DNA of 64,000 nt, taken from assembly GCF_008086175.1 (NCBI RefSeq), contig NZ_VSKM01000005.1:62001-126000 (forward strand), written 5' to 3'. Below are positions 52,998 through 61,156 of the stretch, in pieces. Under the pieces are notes generated by a model. It was not told where the DNA came from. It saw only the letters and a list, made by a program, of their open reading frames with translations, and did no database searches. Within the stretch, counting starts at the first letter, position 1; every line of letters begins with the position of its first letter. The stretch is from Bizionia saleffrena (GTDB taxonomy: Bacteria; Bacteroidota; Bacteroidia; Flavobacteriales; Flavobacteriaceae). Both the position numbers and the translations under genes were made by a program.

Positions 52998-55238
52998 ATG
53001 AAGTACCTAATTATTTTAACGCTATTATTAGTCGTTTTAAGTGGTAATATTTATGCCCAAAATGACGGAAATAAAGAACCGAAAGTGGGTCTGGTTTTAA
53101 GTGGTGGAGGTGCAAAAGGATTGGCTCATATTGGTGCCTTGAAAGTAATAGATAGTCTCGGTATTCGTGTCGATTATGTTGCGGGTACAAGTATGGGTGC
53201 TATTGTAGGGTCGCTATACGCTTCAGGATACTCCGGAAAACAATTAGATTCTATATTTAAAAGAGTAGATTTTAGTAAAATTATTAACGATAATATTCCG
53301 CGAGAAGCAAAAACGTTCTACGAGCGCGAAAACTACGAAAAATATGCGGTGACCTTACCTTTCGACAATTTTTCTCTAAAATTACCATCGGCATTATCTC
53401 GTGGACAAAACACGTTCAATTTATTATCACGGTTAACGTTGCACGTTTCCAATACGGACGATTTTAGTAAACTTCCTATTCCTTTTTTCTGTATTGCAAC
53501 AAATATAGAGAATGGGCAGCCCGTGATATTAGATAAGGGCAATTTGGCATTGGCAGTAAAAGCAAGTGGTGCCTTTCCATCGTTGTTTCAACCCGTACTC
53601 ATTAATGACGAATTGTTAATAGATGGAGGTGTGGTTAATAATTATCCTATAGACGAACTTCGAGCTAAAGGAATGGATGTTATAATAGGTGTCGATGTGC
53701 AAGATGGATTGGCGAAGCGAACAGATTTGTCTTCAGCTGCTGCGATATTATTTCAGATAAATAACTTTCGTACCATTAATGATATGAAAGAGAAGTCTAA
53801 AAAAACAGATATTTATATCAAACCAGATATTACAAAATTTACGGTGGTGTCTTTCGATTTAGGTGAGAAAATTATTGAAAACGGAGAAGCTGCGGCTGTT
53901 TTAAAAATTCCAGAATTAAAAGTCCTTGCCGGACAACAAATTAAAGAACCCTTAGAAATTACAGAACATAAAGTGCCCGACAGCCTTCAAATTAATGATA
54001 TTTATTTTGAAGGATTACATAATTATACAATGTCTTACGTATTAGGTAAATTTAAGTTTAAACCCTCTGAGAAAATCACTTACGACGCTTTTGTAAGTGG
54101 AACAAACAATTTGGTAGGAACAAATAACTTCGATAGTTTTAATTATAAATTGAAACCTTCGAAAAAAAAGGGTGTAGACGGTTACGATTTGTACACAGAA
54201 TTGAAGGAGACGAAAAAAACAGCTTCTCTAAAATTAGGACTACATTACGACGGGCTATATAAAAGTGCTCTTTTAGTAAATATTACGAACAAGCAGTTGT
54301 TATTTAAAAGTGATGTTTTGTCCTTCGATTTTATCGTGGGGGATAATGTGCGGTATAATTTTGATTATTATATCGATAAAGGACATTATTGGAGTATTGG
54401 AGTAAGCTCTGAATACAGTGAATTCCAGGCAAACGTATCGGCATCAGGATTATTAACGCCCGAAGAATTGACGCTTTCAGGAGTCAATAAACTAAATACG
54501 CAATTAAGCGATTTAAGCAATCGTTTCTTTGTGCAAACGCAATATAAAAACGATTTTAAAATTACTTTAGGCGCGCAACATCAACGTTTAAAAATAAGTA
54601 CAGAAACCGTAATTGCCGAGTCTAATAAAGAAACTTATTTCGATAAAAGTGATTATGTAAGTTTATATGGCAATATTACATACGATTCTTTCGATGATAA
54701 GTACTATCCTTCAAAAGGATTTTATCTTAATGGCGATTTTAATATTTACTTATATTCGTCAGACTATAATAAGGATTTCTCAGAATTTTCAGTGTTAAGC
54801 GGTAAGTTGGGCTACGCACAGAGTTTTAGCGATAAGTTTAGCGCTTCAATTATAAACGAAGCGGGTTTAAGTATTAATTCTAACCAAAGTTCATCTTTCG
54901 ACTATATTCTTGGCGGTTACGCTAAAAACTTTGTAAATAATCTTAAATCCTTTTATGGTTACGACTTTTTATCTATTCGTGGAAATAGTTATATTAAAGC
55001 CACCATTCAAGCCGATTACGAAGTGTTTAAAAAAAACCACATTTTATTAGCAGCAAACTATGCTAATATTGAAAATGATTTATTCGATACTGTAGGTTGG
55101 TTTGCGTGGCCAACTTACTCTGGTTATGCTTTAGGTTATGGGGTGGAAACCTTTTTAGGCCCCATCGAAGCACGTTATACGTGGTCTCCAGACACTCAAG
55201 AAAGTTACTGGTTTTTTAATTTGGGTTTCTGGTTTTAG
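52998..55238 (+). CDS. Patatin phospholipase fused to an outer-membrane beta-barrel
   Basis: 746 residues: signal peptide (to about 20), a patatin domain with oxyanion GGGAKGLAHIGAL (37-49), nucleophile Ser65 in AGTSMGAIVG and Asp209 in LLIDGGVVNNYP, then a POTRA-like segment (about 330-400, KVPDSLQINDIYFEGLHNYTMSYVLGK) and a 16-strand-type BamA/Omp85 barrel from about 430 to the end (SYWFFNLGFWF). This is the PlpD/type Vd-like layout: a lipolytic domain either displayed or exported by its own barrel. It is coupled to uvrC by position only (three bases). Confidence 0.9.
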   Translation: MKYLIILTLLLVVLSGNIYAQNDGNKEPKVGLVLSGGGAKGLAHIGALKVIDSLGIRVDYVAGTSMGAIVGSLYASGYSGKQLDSIFKRVDFSKIINDNIPREAKTFYERENYEKYAVTLPFDNFSLKLPSALSRGQNTFNLLSRLTLHVSNTDDFSKLPIPFFCIATNIENGQPVILDKGNLALAVKASGAFPSLFQPVLINDELLIDGGVVNNYPIDELRAKGMDVIIGVDVQDGLAKRTDLSSAAAILFQINNFRTINDMKEKSKKTDIYIKPDITKFTVVSFDLGEKIIENGEAAAVLKIPELKVLAGQQIKEPLEITEHKVPDSLQINDIYFEGLHNYTMSYVLGKFKFKPSEKITYDAFVSGTNNLVGTNNFDSFNYKLKPSKKKGVDGYDLYTELKETKKTASLKLGLHYDGLYKSALLVNITNKQLLFKSDVLSFDFIVGDNVRYNFDYYIDKGHYWSIGVSSEYSEFQANVSASGLLTPEELTLSGVNKLNTQLSDLSNRFFVQTQYKNDFKITLGAQHQRLKISTETVIAESNKETYFDKSDYVSLYGNITYDSFDDKYYPSKGFYLNGDFNIYLYSSDYNKDFSEFSVLSGKLGYAQSFSDKFSASIINEAGLSINSNQSSSFDYILGGYAKNFVNNLKSFYGYDFLSIRGNSYIKATIQADYEVFKKNHILLAANYANIENDLFDTVGWFAWPTYSGYALGYGVETFLGPIEARYTWSPDTQESYWFFNLGFWF

Positions 55239-55513
55239 TGTTTCTTGCTAAAAAACGGAAGTGACTTCTTTTTTAAATGTGTTATACGTCTCAGGTGAGT
55301 TAAAAACAGCCTCAAAATCAGTGGTTTTAAATATTCGCGTTACGAGTTATTCAATTACATTTTATAAACTCCAAAAAATTAACGATATTTGTTGGTAATG
55401 AAACACTTTTGGCAAGACTTATTATCGCATTTAAAATTCCTTATAAAGAGGAACCCAGAATGATGCTATATAATTAACAATCAAATTATTGTTTAATTAT
55501 TAAAAAAATTATT
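55239..55513. other. 275-base gap before hmgA
   Basis: No gene is seen. It contains an AT-rich stretch immediately before hmgA, where ATTAACAAT (near 55472) and ATTGTTTAAT (near 55489) form an imperfect dyad that could be an operator for the aromatic-catabolism genes. Confidence 0.35.
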
Positions 55514-56671
55514 ATGCCTTTTTACCATAAATTAGGAAAGATTCCACCAAAGCGCCACACGCAATTTAGAAAACCTGATGGCAGCTTGTATGCCGAACAA
55601 CTATTTGGTACTATTGGTTTCGATGGGATGTCTACAAATTCGTATCACGAACACAGACCAACCCAAGTTAAAGAAATTAGAAAGCAATATAGTGTTGCAC
55701 CTAAAATAGCGAAAGAAAACCATATACAATCCTATCGTTTAAGAGGGTTTCAAGTAACACCAGAAAACGATTATTTAGAAAGTCGTAAAACGGTATTAAC
55801 CAACAGCGATTGTAGTATTATTTTAGCGGCTCCTAAACAGTTGCAAACCGACTATTTTTATAAAAACTCAGACGCAGACGAGCTTATTTTTATTCACAAG
55901 GGTACCGGTAAATTACGCACGCATTTAGGTAATTTGGACTTTAAATACGGCGACTATTTATTAGTGCCAAGAGGTGTTATCTATAAAATAGACTTCGATA
56001 CTGAAGATAACCGCTTGTTTATTGTCGAATCTCGACGCCCTATCTACACACCAAAACGGTACCGTAATTATTTCGGACAATTATTAGAACATTCTCCGTT
56101 TTGCGAGCGCGATCTGCGTCAGCCGCAAGAGTTAGAAACACACAACGAAACAGGAGACTTTATTATAAAAGTTAAAAAGCAAGACGATATCTTCGAAATG
56201 GTTTACGCAACGCATCCTTTCGATGTTGTGGGCTACGACGGGTATAACTATCCGTACGCCTTTTCAATTCACGATTTCGAACCCATAACAGGGCGTATTC
56301 ACCAACCGCCACCAGTGCATCAAACTTTCGAAACCGATGCCTTCGTGGTCTGCAGTTTCGTGCCACGACTGTACGATTACCACCCCGACAGTATTCCTGC
56401 GCCGTACAACCACAGTAATATAGACAGCGATGAGGTCTTGTATTATGTCGATGGTGATTTTATGAGCCGAAATGATATCGCAGCCGGACACATCTCATTA
56501 CACCCTGCCGGAATTCCTCACGGTCCACACCCCGGAGCAACCGAGCGCAGTATTGGGAAAGTAAAAACCGATGAACTCGCCGTTATGGTAGACACCTTTA
56601 AACCCTTAAAAGTAACCGAAGAAGCACTTAAAATTGCAGACGAAGAGTACTTTAAATCGTGGTTAGAGTAA
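55514..56671 (+). CDS. hmgA: Homogentisate 1,2-dioxygenase
   Basis: 385 residues. Opens the homogentisate ring in tyrosine breakdown using Fe(II). Family segments are clear: HEHRPTQVKEIRK, FIHKGTGKLRTHLGNLDFKYGDYLLVPRG, then PPPVHQTFETDAFVVCSFVPRLYDYHP, NIDSDEVLYYVDGDF and the iron-site LHPAGIPHGPHPG. It is the first gene of a tyrosine/tryptophan breakdown cluster. Confidence 0.95.
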   Translation: MPFYHKLGKIPPKRHTQFRKPDGSLYAEQLFGTIGFDGMSTNSYHEHRPTQVKEIRKQYSVAPKIAKENHIQSYRLRGFQVTPENDYLESRKTVLTNSDCSIILAAPKQLQTDYFYKNSDADELIFIHKGTGKLRTHLGNLDFKYGDYLLVPRGVIYKIDFDTEDNRLFIVESRRPIYTPKRYRNYFGQLLEHSPFCERDLRQPQELETHNETGDFIIKVKKQDDIFEMVYATHPFDVVGYDGYNYPYAFSIHDFEPITGRIHQPPPVHQTFETDAFVVCSFVPRLYDYHPDSIPAPYNHSNIDSDEVLYYVDGDFMSRNDIAAGHISLHPAGIPHGPHPGATERSIGKVKTDELAVMVDTFKPLKVTEEALKIADEEYFKSWLE

Positions 56672-56858
56672 TTTAAAGAAGGAGCTATTTCCTGCTTTCC
56701 GCTACATCTTTTTTAAAGAAAAATTAAAAAAGGATACCGCATCAATCAGGGCTAAAAACAAAACAATAACACAATTTTAAGTGAATTATTTAATTAGAAG
56801 TCAAACGCCATTTTAAACGGGGCTTTCCAATTAATGCACTATTATAAAAATATATATT
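56672..56858. repeat. Imperfect hairpin element between hmgA and hppD
   Basis: The 187-base gap contains a symmetrical element around 56677-56752: TTTTTTAA (56709-56716) pairs with TTAAAAAA (56724-56731), extended by ATC/GAT with one bulge, and the outer parts GGAGCTATTTCC and ATCAGGGCT are partly complementary. I recall similar elements scattered in flavobacterial genomes, but cannot check that here. Only one copy was noticed in this window. Confidence 0.35.
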
Positions 56859-58022
56859 ATGAGTAAAAAAGACATACAATCAGTAGAGTACGGATTAGAA
56901 AAAATATTTGAAGGCGCACAAGATTTTTTGCCACTATTAGGTACCGATTACATAGAGTTTTATGTGGGTAATGCTAAACAAGCCGCACACTTTTATAAAA
57001 CAGCATTCGGTTTTCAATCTTACGCCTACAAAGGGTTAGAAACAGGGTCTAGAGATTCTGTGAGCTACGTGTTAAAGCAAGATAAAATCCGTTTAGTATT
57101 AACAACGCCATTAAACAGTAAATCGCCAATAAACGACCATATTGTAAAACATGGTGATGGTGTAAAAGTTATTGCTTTGTGGGTGGACGATGCTAGAAAA
57201 GCGTACGAAGAAACTACAAAACGTGGTGCGAAATCGTATTTGGAGCCAATCGCAGAAAAAGATGAGTTTGGAGAAGTGGTAAAAGCTGGTATTTACACGT
57301 ATGGCGAAACCGTACATATGTTTGTAGAGCGCAAAAACTACAGCGGTACATTTATGCCAGGATTCGTAGAGTGGAAATCAGATTACAATCCTGAGCCAAC
57401 CGGTTTAAAATTTATAGACCATATGGTAGGAAACGTAGGATGGAATGAAATGAATACGTGGGTAAAATGGTATGAAGATGTTATGGGTTTTGTGAACTTT
57501 TTATCGTTCGATGACAAGCAAATACACACCGAATATTCAGCATTAATGAGTAAGGTGATGAGTAATGGTAACGGACGTATAAAATTTCCAATTAACGAGC
57601 CTGCCGAAGGTAAAAAACGCTCTCAAATTGAGGAGTATTTAGACTTTTATGAAGGGTCTGGTGTACAGCACATTGCTGTAGCAACAGACGATATTATAAC
57701 AACAGTTGCCAAACTAAAATCTCGTGGAATAGAATTTCTGTCTACACCACCAGAAGAATATTATAATGCCGTTCCAGGACGATTAGAGGAGTACAGTCAT
57801 GAGCTTAGAGAAGATATCGAAGCGCTTAAGAAATTAGGGATTATGATTGATGCTGACGAAGAAGGTTACTTACTTCAAATCTTTACAAAACCATTAGAAG
57901 ATAGACCAACATTGTTTTTTGAGGTGATTCAGAGAATGGGAGCCAAAGGTTTTGGAGCAGGAAATTTTAAAGCGTTGTTCGAATCTATAGAAAGAGAACA
58001 AGCATTAAGAGGAACACTTTAA
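56859..58022 (+). CDS. hppD: 4-hydroxyphenylpyruvate dioxygenase
   Basis: 387 residues. Converts 4-hydroxyphenylpyruvate to homogentisate, the substrate of the upstream hmgA product. Two VOC-fold halves; the Fe(II) ligands are His188 (FIDHMVGNVGWNEM), His271 (GSGVQHIAVATDDI) and Glu355 (TLFFEVIQRMG). The C-terminal GAKGFGAGNFKALFESIEREQALRG gating helix is intact. It is followed by a good terminator. Confidence 0.97.
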   Translation: MSKKDIQSVEYGLEKIFEGAQDFLPLLGTDYIEFYVGNAKQAAHFYKTAFGFQSYAYKGLETGSRDSVSYVLKQDKIRLVLTTPLNSKSPINDHIVKHGDGVKVIALWVDDARKAYEETTKRGAKSYLEPIAEKDEFGEVVKAGIYTYGETVHMFVERKNYSGTFMPGFVEWKSDYNPEPTGLKFIDHMVGNVGWNEMNTWVKWYEDVMGFVNFLSFDDKQIHTEYSALMSKVMSNGNGRIKFPINEPAEGKKRSQIEEYLDFYEGSGVQHIAVATDDIITTVAKLKSRGIEFLSTPPEEYYNAVPGRLEEYSHELREDIEALKKLGIMIDADEEGYLLQIFTKPLEDRPTLFFEVIQRMGAKGFGAGNFKALFESIEREQALRGTL

Positions 58023-58046
58023 CAAAATTTTATTACAAATAAATTG

Positions 58047-58081
58047 AAAAATGCTACCGCTTATGTCGGTGGCATTTTTTT
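58047..58081 (+). terminator. Rho-independent terminator of hppD
   Basis: AAAAATGCTACCG (58047-58059) pairs with CGGTGGCATTTTT (58067-58079), 13 bp with one G-U and a 7-base loop, followed by T's, 24 bases after the hppD stop. Confidence 0.85.
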
Positions 58082-58087
58082 GTTTTA

Positions 58088-58095
58088 TATTTTTG
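58088..58095 (+). promoter_or_regulatory. Predicted -7 promoter box of the DUF3108 gene
   Basis: TATTTTTG matches TAnnTTTG, right after the hppD terminator and 63 bases before the DUF3108 ATG. Confidence 0.5.
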
Positions 58096-58158
58096 GAATA
58101 GTAATTGTATTCTATATTACAATAGCTTTAAAGCCGTTATAATAAAATACCTCACAAT

Positions 58159-58938
58159 ATGAAAAAAATAGTAGTACTAATCGTTGCCTTCTTTATAGTT
58201 CATGTAGCCACTTCTCAAGAAAGCGCTTTTGGAGAAGGAGAGTGGTTTAGATTCAAAATGAGTTATAGCGGCTTTCTCAAAGCTGGAAATGCTACCTTAG
58301 CGGTAAACGAAACCTCGCTTAACGGAAACGAAGTCTATCACGTTGTAGGAAAAGGATGGACTACTGGAATGATAAAATGGTTTTTTAAAGTAAAAGATAG
58401 GTACGAAAGTTATTTTGATAGACATACAATGTTGCCCTATAAATTTGTTAGAGATATCAACGAGGGTGGACATAAAAAAAATCTAGAAATCAATTTTAAT
58501 CAAACAAAAAACGAAGCTCTAGTCCATAACAAAAAGCATAATACAAAAAAGTCAATAACCACCAAACCCAATATTCAAGATATGGTGTCTACTTTTTATT
58601 ATTTGCGTAATAAACTAGATATTTCTACACTTAGAATTGGCGATGAGGTTACACTAGATATGTTCTTTGATGAAGAAAACTATGGTTTTAAATTGAAGTA
58701 TTTAGGCGAAGAAAGTATAGATACCGATTTTGGTACTGTCGCGTCATTAAAATTTAGACCGTATGTTATGGCAGGTCGTGTTTTTAAAGAAGAAGAAAGT
58801 TTAACTCTATGGGTTTCAAAAGACAAAAATAAAGTACCTTTACGCATCAAAGCAGATTTGGCTGTAGGTTCGTTAAGAGCAGATTTAGACGCTTTTAAAG
58901 GCCTTAAGCATCCATTCAAAATTATAGTAAACAACTAA
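58159..58938 (+). CDS. DUF3108 exported protein
   Basis: 259 residues with a signal peptide (MKKIVVLIVAFFIVHVATSQ). The mature part matches DUF3108: GEWFRFKMSYSGFLKAGNATLAV, WFFKVKDRYESYFDRHTMLPYKFVRDINEGG, TFYYLRNKLD and ESLTLWVSKDKNKVPLRIKADLAVGSLRADL. Such proteins are predicted periplasmic lipocalin/LolB-like beta-barrels with unknown cargo. The stop overlaps the kynA start by one base (TAATG), so the two are coupled, although no metabolic link is known. Confidence 0.87.
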   Translation: MKKIVVLIVAFFIVHVATSQESAFGEGEWFRFKMSYSGFLKAGNATLAVNETSLNGNEVYHVVGKGWTTGMIKWFFKVKDRYESYFDRHTMLPYKFVRDINEGGHKKNLEINFNQTKNEALVHNKKHNTKKSITTKPNIQDMVSTFYYLRNKLDISTLRIGDEVTLDMFFDEENYGFKLKYLGEESIDTDFGTVASLKFRPYVMAGRVFKEEESLTLWVSKDKNKVPLRIKADLAVGSLRADLDAFKGLKHPFKIIVNN

Positions 58939-59861
58939 TGAATACCAAAAAAGATATAACCGACCAACTTAGAGATAAATACGAAGCTATAAATCAAGAT
59001 GTAGACGTTCATTTGGATGGCTTGTTGCACTCGAAACCTATAAATTATTGGGAGTATATTCAAACCGATGCTTTACTAAGTCTTCAAAATCAACGCACAA
59101 CGTTACCAGACGAGATGGTGTTTTTAATGTATCACCAAGTCAACGAATTGTTATTTAAAATGATCCTTTGGGAAATTGAGCAAGTCGCAAAGAAAGAAAA
59201 TATTGACGCGGCGTTTTTCGAAGATAAATTAATGCGTGTTAGTCGTTATTTCGATATGTTAACCTCTTCATTTAACGTTATGCGTGAAGGAATGGATGTC
59301 GCACAATACAATAAATTCCGACATACTTTAACACCAGCAAGTGGTTTTCAAAGTGCGCAATACAGAAAGATAGAATTTGCTTCTACCGAGCTAATTAACT
59401 TAATAGACAAAAGGTTTAGAGCTACTATAGACCGCAACACCCCTTTCGAGCACGCTTTCGAGCACTTGTATTGGCAAGCAGCAGGAAAAGATTATAAAAC
59501 TGGAAAAAAAACCTATACATTAACAGTTTTCGAAGAGAAATACAAAGATGAATTTATTAGATTTGTCAAATTCTATAACACGCATAATTTATGGAGCACT
59601 TTTAAAGGGTTGCCTAAAGCGGTTAGAGAAAATGAAGACCTAATAAAAGCAATGCGTCACTTAGATTACACGGTCAATATTACGTGGGTTATGGCGCATT
59701 ACAATACAGCAAACCACTATTTAAAAATTGGTGGAAAAGCAGTAGAGGCAACAGGAGGAAGTGAATGGGTAAAGTATATGCACCCAAAATATCAAAAAAG
59801 AATATTTTTTCCAGACTTATGGAGCGAACAAGAGCAAGCAGATTGGGGCAAAGATGTATAA
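58938..59861 (+). CDS. kynA: Tryptophan 2,3-dioxygenase family protein
   Basis: 307 residues. Heme enzyme that opens the indole ring of tryptophan to N-formylkynurenine. Recognisable parts: INYWEYIQTDALLSLQ, MVFLMYHQVNELLFKMILWEIEQ (substrate-side His), SGFQSAQYRKIEF and the C-terminal ANHYLKIGGKAVEATGGSEWVKYM, equivalent to the conserved G-T-G-G-S loop. Other kynurenine-pathway genes are not in the window. The 3' end overlaps the next gene by about 43 bases. Confidence 0.92.
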   Translation: MNTKKDITDQLRDKYEAINQDVDVHLDGLLHSKPINYWEYIQTDALLSLQNQRTTLPDEMVFLMYHQVNELLFKMILWEIEQVAKKENIDAAFFEDKLMRVSRYFDMLTSSFNVMREGMDVAQYNKFRHTLTPASGFQSAQYRKIEFASTELINLIDKRFRATIDRNTPFEHAFEHLYWQAAGKDYKTGKKTYTLTVFEEKYKDEFIRFVKFYNTHNLWSTFKGLPKAVRENEDLIKAMRHLDYTVNITWVMAHYNTANHYLKIGGKAVEATGGSEWVKYMHPKYQKRIFFPDLWSEQEQADWGKDV

Positions 59862-61150
59862 TTATAGTTATACTTTTTATAACGTTATATAGTTGTAAGA
59901 AAGAAGAGCAACAGATAGACACTTTAGAGACCGTATTAATTGAAGAGCCAGAAGACCTTTTTGAATTTGGCTTTAATCTTAATGACTACGTCGTTAAAAG
60001 AGATACGGTAAAAAAAGGAGACAGTTTTGGTGAAATACTAGAACGTAACCAGTTAGGGTATTCTACGATTTTTAAAATTGCAGAACGCGCTAGAGACACC
60101 TTCGATATTAGGAAACTTCAGGTGGGAAAACCGTACACCATTCTATGTTCTAACGACTCTTTACAACAACCAAAATGTTTTATTTACCAGCCAAATAAAA
60201 CAGATTATGTCGTTATAAATTTTCAAGATTCAATTCACGCTTATACCAGTTCGAAACCTATAAAATATGTAGAAAGAGAAATTTCTGGAATTATTACTTC
60301 AAATATTTCAGAAGCCTTAAGTCAGCAAGGAAAAAGTATCGCTTTGGCCTATAAAATGGCCGATGTTTACGCTTGGACCATCGATTTTACTAGACTTCAA
60401 AAAAACGACAAGTTTAAAGTTATTTATACCGAAAGATATATTGACGATTCAATTTATGCGGGTATTCAAACTATAAAAGCTGCGTATTTTGAGCATAACA
60501 AACGTCCGCTTTATGCTTTCCAATTTGAAACCGATAGCCTTAAAGGTATTAAAGATTATTTTAACGATGAAGCTAAAAATTTGCGTCGCGCCTTTTTAAA
60601 ATCACCGGTTAAATTTCAACGTATTTCGTCGCGGTATAATTTAAACAGACGCATTGCTTTATATGGTAACAGAGTACGCCCTCACAAAGGCACCGATTTC
60701 GCCGCCGGCACCGGAACACCCATTATGGCAACGGCAAATGGTACGGTAATCGCATCAGAGAAACGGGGCGGTAACGGTAATTATGTAAAAATTAAACACA
60801 ATGCGACCTACTCTACGCAATACCTTCATATGAGTAAACGAAAGTCTAAAGTGGGAGACTTCGTGGGGCAAGGTGATGTTATTGGTTGGGTTGGTATGAC
60901 CGGAAATACCTCAGGGCCACACGTGTGCTACCGTTTCTGGAAAAACGGAAAGCAAGTGGACCCCTTTAAACAAGATTTACCAGACGCTGAGCCTATTTCA
61001 GATAAATTAAAAATCAAATATTTAGAGTTTATAAAACCTATAAAGCAACAATTGGATGCTGTCGAATACCAACTTTTTGAAGAATCGGAAGTGATTGAAA
61101 ATGCACTAACCGAAACTTTAAATAGCGATAACGTTGCCGATATAGACTAA
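59819..61150 (+). CDS. M23-type peptidoglycan hydrolase lipoprotein
   Basis: 443 residues from the ATG at 59819, which gives a lipoprotein signal (MERTRASRLGQRCIIIVIL, then FITLYSC, lipidated Cys at about 26). This start lies inside kynA; an earlier start at 59765 would only extend the overlap. The N-terminal half has a LysM/OapA-like segment (KKGDSFGEILERNQLGYSTIFKIAERA). The C-terminal half is an M23 endopeptidase with NRVRPHKGTDFAAGTGTPIMAT and SGPHVCYRFWKNGKQVDP, where the usual H-x-H reads H-V-C. It cleaves peptidoglycan cross-links or is a regulatory relative. pgi follows after six bases. Confidence 0.85.
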   Translation: MERTRASRLGQRCIIIVILFITLYSCKKEEQQIDTLETVLIEEPEDLFEFGFNLNDYVVKRDTVKKGDSFGEILERNQLGYSTIFKIAERARDTFDIRKLQVGKPYTILCSNDSLQQPKCFIYQPNKTDYVVINFQDSIHAYTSSKPIKYVEREISGIITSNISEALSQQGKSIALAYKMADVYAWTIDFTRLQKNDKFKVIYTERYIDDSIYAGIQTIKAAYFEHNKRPLYAFQFETDSLKGIKDYFNDEAKNLRRAFLKSPVKFQRISSRYNLNRRIALYGNRVRPHKGTDFAAGTGTPIMATANGTVIASEKRGGNGNYVKIKHNATYSTQYLHMSKRKSKVGDFVGQGDVIGWVGMTGNTSGPHVCYRFWKNGKQVDPFKQDLPDAEPISDKLKIKYLEFIKPIKQQLDAVEYQLFEESEVIENALTETLNSDNVADID

Positions 61151-61156
61151 GAAACA

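Noticed and set aside
55400-55440. Sigma-54-type promoter (TTTTGGCAAG) before hmgA
   Set aside because: The GG to GC distance is 14 instead of 10 bases, so the -24/-12 pattern does not fit.
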